From contig NC_089821.1 in NCBI RefSeq assembly GCF_035046505.1, positions 94,996,632 to 95,060,631 of the forward strand: a DNA stretch of 64,000 nt. Reading direction: 5' to 3'. Position numbers and translations under genes: made by a program. This document shows, one piece after another, positions 24,801 through 32,869 of the stretch (its first letter is position 1; the number at the start of each line of letters is the position of its first letter). A model generated the notes under the pieces. The model did no database searches. It was not told where the DNA came from and was given only the letters and a program-made list of their open reading frames with translations. The DNA is from Tiliqua scincoides (taxonomy: Eukaryota; Chordata; Lepidosauria; Squamata; Scincidae).

Positions 24801-27800
24801 AAAATGGTCCTGATGGTAGATGTACCCAATCCTAACCTCCGACCAACATCAACCTGCCGCTCACCCGCCTCAATACACTGTAACACTTGCATTTTTAAGT
24901 CTATGGTAATATTCTTCCGTGACTGCTTAGTCACATCAGCAGCAGGTTCACTTGAAGGTCTCTTTGCAGTCATACTATCACGTGAATTTGCTTAGGCTCA
25001 AAGAGCCAGCCCAAACAGCTAGGAGTCAGACAAATTCCTCAGTCCCCAGGGCACCATGGAAAGATGCTGTAACTTTAAAGAGAAAAAAGGGGGGAAATGA
25101 GCAGTAGGAAGTTACACTAGCAGTATCCTACCTAGGCAAAGCGGGGGGGGGGCAAAAGAGAGAGACAGACAGATGAGGGGACCGAGTGCACAATGCAGCC
25201 ATTCCCCCCCCCCACCTCAGGAAAGGGCAGGGAGCTACTTTGACAATGAGGGCTCACTTGTCTATGACATAAGTTGATAACTTCACGCTAGGTGGCAAGA
25301 TGGTGGGGAGTGCCCCCTGTTCATCCACCGCCTCCCCGAGCCTGCCACCACCATGAGCCTGGCTCCATTCTCCTCTCATGCATTAGCGTGCAAAAGGAGG
25401 GTGAGAACGGCTTACCTGATTCCCTCAGAATCCAGCACGGCTGCCATCACTGCCACTTCCTCTAATGGCTGCAGAGAAAGTTCTGGGCTTCCAACATTCC
25501 CTCTGTGACCATTAGAGGAAGCAATGACGGCTACACTGGATGCTGAGGTAGAGAGGCAAGGGAATCCCACCTGTGTGCATGATCAGTGGTACATGCTGGA
25601 GTTCCCATGAGCTTCACAGGTCTTGCAGCAGACCTACCACTATCACTTTTGCAGCCTTGCCTCTGTGCTTCCTATACCTTCTCAACCTGAGGAGCTGGCA
25701 TCTAAGCCAATGGGGAGGGGAAGATGCTGGAAAAACCTACAGCCACAAATGACTAACCAAGATAAAAGCCACAAAAGAATTCCTGTTATTGAAAGAGGCT
25801 GCCATAATGGTGAGGGATGGTGAGGGAGGGAAAGGGGAGATAAAGGGAGACTTAGAGATGGCAGAGAAATTAAATGAGTTCTTTGCATCTGTCTTCATGG
25901 CAGAAGACCTCGGGCAGATACCGCTGCCCGAACGGCCCCTCCTGACCAAGGAGTTAAGTCAGATAGAGGTTAAAAGAGAAGATGTTTCAGACCTCATTGA
26001 TAAATTAAAGATCAATAAGTCACTGGGCCCTGATGGCATCCACCCAAGAGTTATTAAGGAATTGAAGAATGAAGTTGCAGATCTCTTGACTAAGGTATGC
26101 AACTTGTCCCTCAAAACGGCCATGGTGCCAGAAGATTGGAGGATAGCAAATGTCACGCCTATTTTTAAAAAGGGAAAGAGGGGGGACCCGGGAAACTATA
26201 GGCCGGTCAGCCTAACATCCATACTGGGTAAGATGTTGGAATGCCTCATCAAAGATAGGATCTCAAAACACATAGACGAACAGGCCTTGCTGAGGGAGAG
26301 TCAGCATGGCTTCTGTAAGGGTATGTCTTGCCTCACGAACCTTTTAGAATTCTTTGAAAAGGTCAACAGGCATGTGGATGCGGGAGAACCCATGGACATT
26401 ATATATCTGGACTTTCAAAAGGTGTTTGACACGGTCCCTCACCAAAGGCTACTGAAAAAACTCCACAGTCAGGGAATTAGAGGACAGGTCCTCTCGTGGA
26501 TTGAGAACTGGTTGGAGGCCAGGAAGCAGAGAGTGGGTGTCAATGGGCAATTTTCACAATGGAGAGAGGTGAAAAGCGGTGTGCCCCAAAGATCTGTCCT
26601 GGGACCGGTGCTTTTCAACCTCTTCATAAATGACCTGAAGACAGGGTTGAGCAGTGAGGTGGCTAAGTTTGCAGACAACACCAAGCTTTTCCGAGTGGTA
26701 AAGACCAGAAGTGATTGTGAGGAGCTCCAGAAGGATCTCTCCAGACTGGCAGAATGGGCAGCAAAATGGCAGATGCGCTTCAATGTCAGTAAGTGTAAAG
26801 TCATGCACATTGGGGCAAAAAATCAAAACTTTAGATATAGGCTGATGGGTTCTGAGCTGTCTGTGACAGAACAGGAGAGAGATCTTGGGGTGGTGGTGGA
26901 CAGGTCGATGAAAGTGTCGACCCAATGTGCGGCGGCAGTGAAGAAGACCAATTCTATGCTTGGGATCATTAGGAAGGGTATTGAGAACAAAATGGCTAGT
27001 ATTATAATGCCTTTGTACAAATCGATGGTAAGGCCACACCTGGAGTATTGTGTCCAGTTCTGGTCGCCGCATCTCAAAAAAGACATAGTGGAAATGGAAA
27101 AGGTGCAAAAGAGAGCGACTAAGATGATTACGGGGCTGGGGCACCTTCCTTATGAGGAAAGGCTATGGCGTTTGGGCCTCTTCAGCCTAGAAAAGAGACG
27201 CCTGAGGGGGGACATGATTGAGACATACAAAATTATGCAGGGAATGGACAGAGTGGATAGGGAGATGCTCTTTACACTCTCACATAATACCAGAACCAGG
27301 GGACATCCACTAAAATTGAGTGTTGGGCGGGTTAGGACAGACAAAAGAAAATATTTCTTTACTCAGCGTGTGGTCGGTCTGTGGAACTCCTTGCCACAGG
27401 ATGTGGTGCTGGCGTCTAGCCTAGACACCTTTAAAAGGGGATTGGACAAGTTTCTGGAGGAAAAATCCATTATGGGGTACAAGCCATGATGTGTATGCGC
27501 AACCTCCTGATTTTAGAAATGGGTTATGTCAGAATGCCAGATGCAAGGGAGGGCACCAGGATGAGGTCTCTTGTTATCTGGTGTGCTCCCTGGGACATTT
27601 GGTGGGCCGCTGTGAGATACAGGAAGCTGGACTAGATTGGCCTATGGCCTGATCCAGTGGGGCTGTTCTTATGTTAATGGGTAATTTCACCCAGTACGAA
27701 GAACACTATAACAAAACAGAGTTCTAGAAAGAGGTATTACAGGAGTTAATGCTCCCATAAATATAGATCATATCATGTTTTGTTGATTTTGTATCAAAGT

Positions 27801-30800
27801 TTTTTTGTTTTATTTTGGGAGTTTTTTTGTTTCGTTTTTGGTAAGCCAACTGGCGCTGTCATATTAGATGAAGAAAAGCAGACTAGTTAAAAAAAATAAA
27901 CATGATAGAATGGTGGCAGCTACCTATAGGTATTTGTTACATGTTAGTGTGACTCTCCTTGATGTTTGCCTGCTTCCCTTCTTTTTTGTAGAACCTGAAC
28001 CATAAGGCACTTTCAGACTCTGCCATACAAGAAGGAAGATACCTGTCGAAGCGTTAAATTAGATAGAAATATGAACAATAGAATAGCATGAAGGAAATAA
28101 ACAGCCCCTTACTTTTGAACATACAGGTGTGCATTTTTTAATGACAGGGATACATTCTCCAATCCCCATTGTTATGTGATTAGGTTGTTAAGCGAACATA
28201 CAACCCAATCTAGTGCCTTTGTTGCTTAAACAATCACTCCCTGCCAGAAACTAGCTGGCTGCACAGGCTACTAGAGATAGATTGCCTCTTCTGCATTAAG
28301 AGTCTTTTTTGTTGTGTAAACAGACACTCTGCTGCAGGCTATGGGAATCCTGACTGCCTCATTAAGAGCCTCCTTGTTGCTTTGACCACCATTGTATATG
28401 TGATCCATTGTTAAGCGATGCACGCCTGTAAAGACAGGTCATAGCTAGAGTCTTATTATGGGAAGTACTGCACAGTAGTTGTGCACTTTGAAAGATAGTC
28501 CCTATTTGCATTTTCTCTGAGCAAAATCATGTTTTCTCAAAACTGCAGTGCTACCATAACTGCCAGTATGACCCTACTTTCATTCTCTGAACAACAAATG
28601 TGTTGGCATCATTAGTTCCAATGTGCAACTGGCCAATTCCACATCTGAGATGCAAGTGGGATTCAAACTCGTCTTTTTCTCTTCTAGGAAAAGACTGTGG
28701 TGGGATTTTCACAGATTCGAAGCACATCTTTAAAACCCCTGGCTACCCAAATGAATATGAAGATGATCAAATATGTTACTGGCATATCAGAGTGAAGTAC
28801 GGACAGCGGATTCAAATTCAGTTCCTTGACTTTGATCTTGAAGATGATCCAGCATGCATGGCTGATTACTTAGAAATATATGACAGCTATGATGATGTCA
28901 ATGGCTTCGTGGGCAGGTAAAATTTTTTGTATTTTTCTTAATATGCTGCATACCATAGGATCGTATGCAACACATCTGGGTTGGGGGAATGACACTGGTT
29001 ACATATTTGGATTTTAGGGTTTTTTTAGTCCACCCAGTCTCAGAGGCTCTGAGCAGCAACAGCATCGTACTTACAAACACACACACAAGTCAATCTAATA
29101 AGTGTTAAAAATCACACACCCTTTCCTGGTCTTTCCCCAATTCCTCCTCCCTCTCACTTCTCTGTCCCAGGAGAACCTCCTTGATCCCAATCAAGTTCAT
29201 AACCCCTCTTCATAGGAACTGTGTGTAACGCCCCCCCCCAAATCTCACACATTGCAATCCCTTAAAAACATAAAACATAAAAACAGACATAAAACTCATA
29301 AGAACATAAGAACATAAGAACAGCCCCACTGGATCAGGCCATAGGCCCATCTAGTCCAGCTTCCTGTATCTCACAGCGGCCCACCAAATGCCCCAGGGAG
29401 CACACCAGATAACAAGAGACCTCATCCTGGTGCTCTCCCCTACATCTGGCATTCTGACTTAAACCATTCCTAAAATCAGGAGGTTGTGCATACACATCAT
29501 GGCTTGTACCCCATAACTCCTACAGACACCCCTTACTTCTCATAATAGAGCTACTCAGCCTTCTGACCCCCACCCCCACCCCCGGGAGCTGCAGTTAGTT
29601 AGAATGCTAGAAAAACCTACAGAAAACCCAGTAAGCAGTCCTTGGGTGTGTGTCCCCTAAAGGATGGTACTCCTGGGGAAAATTTCCACAGCACATGGAA
29701 AGGTAGGCATGTAATGATTGAGCTGTCTGGGCCCACTGCATCCTGATGAGGAAGGCTCTGGATATGGGTCACATCTCTCTTTTTTGGTTAGAAAATATAA
29801 GATTTTTTTTCCTTGAGAGCAATTGAGAGGCACATCATTTACAATACATACACATGCAAGAAGGTCTCCTGCCATCTAGTGGGACAAAGAATCATTTATC
29901 TGCCCATTTCTTCTTGATCACCTTGCTGCTTATTAGTAAGATCCCCATTTGCATGGGGATAAATACAGACGCACAAAAAAACAAATAAGGAAATTCTAAC
30001 AATCTTATGGGGGAGGGAGAATTTATTAGAGAAGTCACATAACCCTTTTTCTACATATCTTTCTGCTCCAGGATGCTAAATATATAACAAGCTGCTTTCT
30101 GCACATGTTTTATGGGGTTCTATATTGCCTGCAAACATGTACCTTGAAGTGTAGGCCAGGAACAGGGGAAAATTGGGGCTTAAAAAACAGATATTCAAGA
30201 TGGATGGGAAAAGGGCTAACCTTCCCTTAGTGCCGCTTCTCCAGTCTAACTCCCTCACCAAGCTGCTTTGCTTTTTTAAAAATATCATTAAGGCATTTTG
30301 ATATACGGTATGTTCTATGCAACATTTGGTTAGTCCCTTAGAGAAGTGGAGAGTACATGAAAGCATGACACAGATCTCAAGTTCAGCTGAACAAAAAGAC
30401 CTGTAAGCTGCTCGGCTGCCAATCTATCTGGTTATGCCAAAGCCCAGAGCTCAGTGCAATGGGATATGTCTGATTCATATCTTTTCCATCCAGAATGCTG
30501 TCAGTTCTAAGCTTCATCCTTTTGAATCCAGAAGCATGTTCATAGAAGTCTCAGTTGAGCCAAATGTACTAATCTGATGAAAATTCAAGATCAGTTTTGG
30601 ACAGACTAACTGCAATCACAGTGCCCCATTGCAGCAGCACCGTCGCCCAGCTCTCCTGGGCGCTACCATCTTGAAATGCACAAGATTGGTGAGATCTCTT
30701 GGGTGTCACAGTGCACAGTTTGGGAACCACCGGCTTAGGACTATGATTCTACTTACAGATTCCCACTGCAGTATGGCAGGTGCTTCCACATGGTCAAGTC

Positions 30801-32211
30801 CCACACCACGCTTCTGTAAAACATATAGGATGAACAGAAGACATAAATATTTCCTCGCCTTTGTAACTACTAATCAGTAGTTCTAATCTAACTAATCAGT
30901 AACTACTGATGCAGCACGAAATCCAATCATCCAAATGGCTTCCATGCCAAAATGGTGGCATATACGCTGGTCTTTCATGATAGCCCAGTACCCGTATATT
31001 CATTATATTTGTTTGACTGTGGATGCAATCCTAACCGCATTTTCCTGAGAGTAAGCCCCATTGAACAAAATAGGACTTACTTCTGAGTAGACCTGGTTAG
31101 GATTGTGCCCTCAGATGTGAAGAGACACAGTAGCCACTACTGTTAATACTGTATGTTATTACATTTTGACTTACTAATTTTTAACAAATATATTGGTTGC
31201 CATGTTTTTTAGGTATTGTGGAGAGGAGCTTCCAGATAACATCTTTAGCACAGGTAATAATGTATGCACACACACACACACGTGGTAAACTACCACTTTT
31301 CTATCAACACACACAGCACTGCACAGAAAGGATCATTACATCCAGAGATTAAATGGATATGTTTTATAAATATTGGTCACCACAGGAGCCTGGTAGTTAG
31401 TAATTTCAGACTTAATTGCAAGGTTTCTCTATAACTACTAAGAACACTTACATCCACACAATCAGAATAGTTCATAATGCTCCAACATTTTTTCCAGCTA
31501 ACATATTGTCCCATATCATTTTTTTAATCACTGCAGCAGTGCAGCAATTAAAATGTGCAAGGTACTGCAACTATAGGCTACGTTTCTCCTCTTCCCTTAA
31601 AGCACCCACAACAGTCCATCTACACCACAGATGTGCAGAACAATCCTAAGCATGTTTACTTCCACTATGTTCAACCTAGTTTATTTCTGTTTAGGACTAA
31701 AACTTTACACCAAACCAATTCACTAGTCCCTCTTTTTCCTCATAGAATTCTGAAGGAAAGGAGCTAAACTCTCAGCACCTTCTCCAAACAACTCCCAGAA
31801 TTCTCTGAAACCAATATAAGTTCACAGGGTGGATACAGCCAGATGGCATGTGCCTTATGGCATGTTTGCGACATTGTACGCCAGTGATAAGCTGGTGCGC
31901 CGAGCTCAGGATTAGGATCAAAGTTAGCCACCTTGAAACATTAGATTAGAAACAATGCAGAAAGGCAAATTATAGCACAAAACAATTCAAAAGGCTGTTT
32001 TGTTTCAACAGAAAATAAGCACTCGTTTTTGGTCTCTCTTTTCATTCTAGGAAACGTCATGACTCTGAAATTTTTGTCAGATGCTTCAGTAACTGCAGGA
32101 GGCTTTCGGGTGAAATATCTTGCTTTAGACCCACCCAAGAAGAGCGAGGGGAAAAATACAACTACCCAAGACAACACAAATTATTTAGCTGGAAGATTTG
32201 GCATTATATGA
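1119..32211 (+). CDS. TNFAIP6: TNFAIP6 (TSG-6), complete, six exons
   Basis: Secreted hyaluronan-binding protein of inflammation and ovulation; in mammals it transfers inter-alpha-inhibitor heavy chains onto hyaluronan. Coding exons: 1119-1212, 15140-15277, 19585-19746, 28688-28916, 31213-31253, 32051-32211. They total 825 nt with consistent phases, giving 274 residues against 277 in human. Residues 1-17 form a hydrophobic signal peptide. The Link module spans about 36-129 with Cys58, 82, 103 and 127; the CUB domain spans about 135-245 (YPNEYEDDQICYWHIR, DFDLEDDP, SDASVTAGGF). The human hyaluronan contacts map to Lys46, Tyr47, Tyr94, Phe105, Tyr113 and Arg116, all present. The NRS glycosylation site at Asn118 is also kept. 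Six exons, as in human. Identification rests on recall of the human protein, and the match is strong along its whole length. Confidence 0.97.
1590..1627. repeat. (TC)n microsatellite
   Basis: About 19 uninterrupted TC units in TNFAIP6 intron 1. Confidence 0.95.
2085..2580 (+). mobile_element. L2-like LINE 3' end
   Basis: A broken C-terminal RT region (ttgcactggttactggtcc, a decayed LHWLPV motif), then tctgagccaccttgagcacc and a taaataaataaac end, the usual 3'UTR of squamate L2-type LINEs. Confidence 0.6.
3148..3330. mobile_element. hAT MITE with imperfect 8-bp duplication
   Basis: Termini cagtgtttcccaaact and gtttgataaccacag. Flanks ggctaagc (3140-3147) and ggttaaac (3331-3338) agree at six of eight bases. 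The same family occurs reversed at 15995-16160. It lies 13 bp from the next hAT element. Confidence 0.7.
3352..3533. mobile_element. Palindromic hAT MITE with perfect 8-bp duplication
   Basis: A 182-bp element that is almost one inverted repeat: arms of about 88 bp with only a few mismatches around a cgaca centre. It begins caggggtgctcaaac. Target duplication ctccatgc at 3344-3351 and 3534-3541. No coding capacity. Confidence 0.92.
3653..3684. repeat. (TC)n(AC)n microsatellite
   Basis: About nine TC units followed by about seven AC units. Confidence 0.95.
3968..4695. repeat. GC-rich dispersed repeat (probable DNA transposon)
   Basis: Ends agcataattctaacctgtgc and, reversed, aattcctaacctggcac suggest terminal inverted repeats. 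Shares cctgccctc-rich and agatctgcgccagc-type segments with 33760-34262. Confidence 0.45.
4786..4912 (+). mobile_element. L2-like LINE 3' tail
   Basis: Ends gcaagctgtaaatactgaaa then taaataaac, resembling the 2085-2580 copy. Only the tail is visible. Confidence 0.45.
5254..5276. repeat. Poly-A run
   Basis: A run of 23 A; possibly the tail of a decayed retroposon, though none was recognised beside it. Confidence 0.9.
5498..5944. mobile_element. Non-autonomous hAT (Charlie-like) element
   Basis: A 447-bp element, termini caggggtgcctaaacc and ctttggacacccctg, flanked by the 8-bp duplication ccgtagat (5490-5497 and 5945-5952). The second copy is at 46960-47418. It is inserted 8 bp inside the TIR transposon 5490-7515. 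Confidence 0.92.
7009..7094. repeat. Palindromic squamate short repeat
   Basis: Core ctactcagaagtaagtccca, then ggcttactcc, framed by aatccta and tgggatt; about 85 bp. Confidence 0.7.
10511..10598. repeat. Palindromic squamate short repeat
   Basis: acaatcctatacatgtttac, tcagaagtaagcc, gggacttactcccaggaaag, gtataggattgtagcc. A well-preserved copy. Confidence 0.75.
12280..12660. repeat. GC-rich, repeat-like segment
   Basis: GC-richer than its surroundings, with both-strand open frames due to composition. Contains caccggccagtgctggtgct, similar in style to the other GC-rich dispersed repeats, but no boundaries were found. Confidence 0.3.
12757..12811. repeat. (GA)n microsatellite
   Basis: About 27 GA units, the longest simple repeat of the window. 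Confidence 0.95.
13545..13620. repeat. Palindromic squamate short repeat, decayed
   Basis: ggaataggtcccattaaatt is recognisable; the second arm is eroded. Confidence 0.4.
14757..14920. mobile_element. Harbinger-like MITE, decayed copy
   Basis: Begins gagcccagtcctatccaact after TTA; shares aagtaagggaacatttgttt and the reverse repeat gcactggaaagttgaatag. Right end eroded. Confidence 0.6.
15140..15277 (+). CDS. TNFAIP6: TNFAIP6 exon 2
   Basis: First half of the Link module, residues 32-77: ERAAGVYHRE, GKYKLTYAEAKAVCEYEG, QLATLQQLEAARKI. It carries the hyaluronan contacts Lys46 and Tyr47 and Cys58. Acceptor TTCACAG, donor GTATGA, phase 1 at both ends. Confidence 0.96.
15995..16160. mobile_element. 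hAT MITE, reversed copy of the 3148-3330 family
   Basis: Starts cagcggttcccaagcttttt and shares ctcccttgacctactggg with the reverse complement of 3148-3330. The far end (cagctcacagt) is degraded. Confidence 0.6.
16183..16252. repeat. Palindromic squamate short repeat
   Basis: cagtaagccccaccaaaatc, then tctgtgtagacatatctagg, attgcagt. Confidence 0.55.
16420..16505. repeat. Palindromic squamate short repeat
   Basis: gcaatcctatacgtggtttc, gagtaagccccactgaatac, aatgggtcttacttctgagt. Confidence 0.7.
16798..16990 (+). mobile_element. L2-like LINE fragment
   Basis: tggcggttcagtgaaagggc and ttctcagtgatgg resemble the ggcagtggcacataagaggg and tgctctctgggt of the 2085-2580 copy. Strongly decayed. 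Confidence 0.35.
17290..17458. mobile_element. Harbinger-like MITE with TAA duplication
   Basis: 169 bp, gggcccaattctatccagtt to ggataggattgagccc, TAA on both sides (17287-17289, 17459-17461). Internally aaggtaagggaacattta. Confidence 0.75.
17547..17870. mobile_element. End fragment of the same TIR transposon family
   Basis: TA at 17545-17546, then ccgcagacacttgcctataa; shares cttaggggggtgtctga and attgttacctaagaactgta with the reverse complement of 7100-7515. Truncated internally. Confidence 0.65.
18358..18440. repeat. Palindromic squamate short repeat
   Basis: tttactcagaagtagaccca, then gtgttatttctaagtaattg; decayed right arm. Confidence 0.55.
18728..19085. mobile_element. hAT-like element
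   Basis: Left end aatgtttcccaaactatggg, right end ttgagaaccactg, the general hAT CAGTGNTTCTCAAAC pattern. Contains gggttgcaa repeats. No clear duplication of the target. Confidence 0.55.
19585..19746 (+). CDS. TNFAIP6: TNFAIP6 exon 3
   Basis: Second half of the Link module, residues 78-131: FHMCAAGWMAKGRVGYPIVK through NRSEKWDAYCYNPN. It carries Cys82, 103 and 127, the hyaluronan contacts Tyr94, Phe105, Tyr113 and Arg116, and the NRS sequon. Acceptor TTCAG, donor GTAAGT. Confidence 0.96.
22570..22690 (+). mobile_element. L2-like LINE fragment
   Basis: gcctgtggaattcccttcca (a decayed LWNSLP motif) and tttcaccaagccttt are typical of the C-terminal end of L2-type RT. Low similarity. Confidence 0.35.
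22690..22770. repeat. Palindromic squamate short repeat
   Basis: aagagtaagttccattaaac, tatggggcttacttctgagt. Confidence 0.65.
22993..23210. mobile_element. TA-flanked MITE beside the Tigger transposase
   Basis: 218 bp, termini cagtgaacctcaatttaat and, reversed, caatgaaccttgttttaat, with TA at 22991-22992 and 23211-23212. It lies 44 bp from the transposase stop codon. Either a separate Tigger-type MITE or the 3' part of the autonomous element. Confidence 0.65.
23255..24973 (-). CDS. Tigger/pogo transposase, uninterrupted, first catalytic Asp replaced
   Basis: A 572-residue frame antisense within TNFAIP6 intron 3. It resembles the human Tigger1/TIGD1 protein over its length. Parts: N-terminal pipsqueak/CENP-B helix-turn-helix (about 20-65, ending LGLGTSTIRTILKNGEKIK), CENP-B-type second HTH (about 90-155, IWIEDQTQ, RGWFEKFKRR), DDE domain (about 190-400) and an acidic C-terminal tail (about 440-490). 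The DDE triad should be Asp195, Asp310 (LLDSAPGHP) and Asp345 (LQPMDQGV). Residue 195 is Ser (AGT at 24391-24389) where the family has NxDETGLFW, so cleavage activity should be lost although the frame has no stop. The two other Asp are present. Matching terminal repeats on both sides were not found. It is either a young, mutated transposon or a candidate retained DNA-binding protein. Confidence 0.88.
   Translation of the reverse strand: MTAKRPSSEPAADVTKQSRKNITIDLKMQVLQCIEAGERQVDVGRRLGLGTSTIRTILKNGEKIKRSAKSTTPQSATKTSRSRNILLEKMEKRLSIWIEDQTQHCVPLSQLTIQEKARSIFAYLQEHEGDGSATETFQASRGWFEKFKRRINLHNMPACGDSESADKQAAREFTTTFKTIIDYGGYPPELVFNVSETGLFWKRMPSHTYISCEEKHAPGLKAAKDRLTLLLGGNAAGDFKIKPMVVYHSETPRAMRGFSKEHLPVVWKSNKKALLTADLFQQWYVSGFCPAVKQYCEEKNVEPRALLLLDSAPGHPHNLETLRTSVPVEVVFLPSNTTSLLQPMDQGVISYFKAYYLRRTFKQLVSNMYDQEQTIGDFWNSFSIMHAIENISMSWKEVTSSCMNGVWCKMWPEACYDFNGFADASSDITRDIVNLANEAGMDEVDAEDVEELLNSHGEELTKEELEEIENQHAAEEEEDEMEGAPPVRNLTTAMLSEGIAKINEILNIWSENDPDWERSSTVKRGVLADIACYQKMLWERQQRARKSTLDTAFIKQLPVIKDELEPGSSSWE
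25720..27680 (+). mobile_element. CR1-clade LINE, 5'-truncated, long RT frame
   Basis: The open frame runs to TGA at 27487-27489 and lacks a start; the frame is open from about 25754. It covers the reverse transcriptase (YRPVSLTSILGKMLECLIKD, QHGFCKGMSCLTNLLEF, IYLDFQKVFDTVPH, VLGPVLFNLFINDL) and the C-terminal region (YKSMVRPHLEYCVQFWSPHL, RLGLFSLEKRRLRGDMIETY, FFTQRVVGLWNSLPQDVV). The endonuclease region is absent. The active site reads FADNTK instead of FADDTK (AAC at 26677-26679), so this copy should be inactive. The 3' end carries gatccagtggggctgttctt, shared with the copies at 29297 and 53125. Confidence 0.85.
28124..28428. mobile_element. Tigger-like MITE
   Basis: 305 bp, ends caggtgtgcattttttaat and, reversed, caggcgtgcatcgcttaac, flanked by TA. 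Shares ggggatacattctccaa-type sequence with 42944-43275. Confidence 0.75.
28688..28916 (+). CDS. TNFAIP6: TNFAIP6 exon 4
   Basis: Most of the CUB domain, residues 132-208: KDCGGIFTD, TPGYPNEYEDDQICYWHIRV, FLDFDLEDDP, YLEIYDSYDDVNGFVGR. The acidic residues expected to hold the CUB calcium ion are in the DFDLEDDP and EIYD stretches. Entry phase 1, exit phase 2, donor GTAAAA. Confidence 0.96.
29297..29520 (-). mobile_element. CR1 LINE 3' end (same family)
   Basis: Reverse-strand 3'UTR fragment matching the end of the 25720-27680 copy. At its left it has about three tandem copies of cataagaa, that is TTCTTATG on the LINE strand. Short 8-bp terminal repeats are a hallmark of CR1 LINEs. Confidence 0.8.
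30640..30738. mobile_element. hAT fragment
   Basis: Ends gtgcacagtttgggaaccac, matching the right end of the fragment near 48395. Other end not found. Confidence 0.4.
31022..31115. repeat. Palindromic squamate short repeat
   Basis: gatgcaatcctaaccgcatt, gagtaagccccattgaacaa, aggacttacttctgagtaga, ttaggattgtgccct. Well preserved. Confidence 0.75.
31213..31253 (+). CDS. TNFAIP6: TNFAIP6 exon 5 (41 nt)
   Basis: A small exon coding YCGEELPDNIFSTG in the CUB domain, residues 208-221. Acceptor TTTTTTAG, donor GTAATA. It is too short for simple reading-frame scans and was placed by homology and by phase. Confidence 0.95.
31254..32050 (+). other. TNFAIP6 intron 5
   Basis: A 797-bp intron with a short CA repeat at its 5' end and nothing else recognised. 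It ends TTCATTCTAG. Confidence 0.75.
31266..31281. repeat. (CA)n microsatellite
   Basis: About eight CA units just after TNFAIP6 exon 5. Confidence 0.9.
32051..32211 (+). CDS. TNFAIP6: TNFAIP6 exon 6 (coding part)
   Basis: The end of the CUB domain (NVMTLKFLSDASVTAGGF) and the short Ser/Thr/Asn-rich tail ending NYLAGRFGII, then TGA. Human ends NFLAGRFSHL, so the natural stop is conserved in place. Confidence 0.96.
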
Positions 32212-32617
32212 AGACCACAACACTGGCAAGAAAGAAACAATCTGCCACAAAGATCTGACCACAGACATTTCTCCCTTGTTGCTCATGTGCTGAAGCCTTC
32301 TTCTTCTTCCCTCTGGATCCATCTGATGATTCCCACCATTATGTGGATCCCCTCTTGACTCTTCCAGCTTCCCCATCCAGCTCCATTAAATCTTCCTTTT
32401 GGATACATTATTTTTACGTTTTCAGCCAGATTTTCAGGAACCACATCACTGTTTGCAAATACGTTATCCTCCTGCTTCAAGGTTGCACGGCAATAGCCAC
32501 TCTGATTGTATGCAACAATCGTTTCCTTGAGCCAGAACTTTATGAAGAAACATTTATTCACAGATTAATAACTATACTGCCTTTGAAGCATTACTGAGAT
32601 TTGAGCTAATTAAAAAG

Positions 32618-32713
32618 TAACAAACTGACCTTTGGAAGCCTTTCTTTTTGTGGTCACTTCATTTGGAAATGAAGTGACCACAAAAAGAAAGGCTCCCAAA
32701 GGTCAGTTTGTTA
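32618..32713. repeat. Near-perfect 47-bp inverted repeat (hairpin)
   Basis: Arms 32618-32664 and 32667-32713 are reverse complements with one mismatch and a 2-nt loop. The left arm starts taacaaactgacctttgg. The central motif atttggaaatgaagt recurs at about 32727. No target-site duplication is evident, which argues against a simple MITE and fits a replication template switch. If transcribed, it would form a long RNA stem. Confidence 0.9.
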
Positions 32714-32869
32714 TTTTTTTGGAAAATTTGGAAATGAAGTTGTTTCCATTTATTAAAAGATTAATAATAATAATTCCTGCTGTAATCTTGCTTACAAAAT
32801 TTCCTTGAAATCAAAGTATAAATGACACTAAACTAAGACTATGGTGTAGCATTCACTAGGAAGGGGAAC

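Larger units (their letters stand above)
19747..28687 (+). other. TNFAIP6 intron 3
   Basis: An 8.9 kb intron. From 19750 to 22570 nothing was recognised apart from A/T runs. From 22570 on it is packed with mobile DNA: an L2-like tail, a palindromic short repeat, a TA-flanked MITE (22993-23210), the antisense Tigger transposase (23255-24973), a CR1 LINE (25720-27680) and a Tigger-like MITE (28124-28428). It ends at CTTCTAG. Confidence 0.8.
28917..31212 (+). other. TNFAIP6 intron 4
   Basis: A 2.3 kb intron holding an antisense CR1 3' end (29297-29520), a hAT fragment (about 30640-30738) and a palindromic short repeat (31022-31115). The stretch 29530-30620 shows nothing recognisable. Confidence 0.75.

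Noticed and set aside
26469-27344. Minus-strand frames up to 196 residues
   Set aside because: Antisense shadows of the plus-strand CR1 frame.
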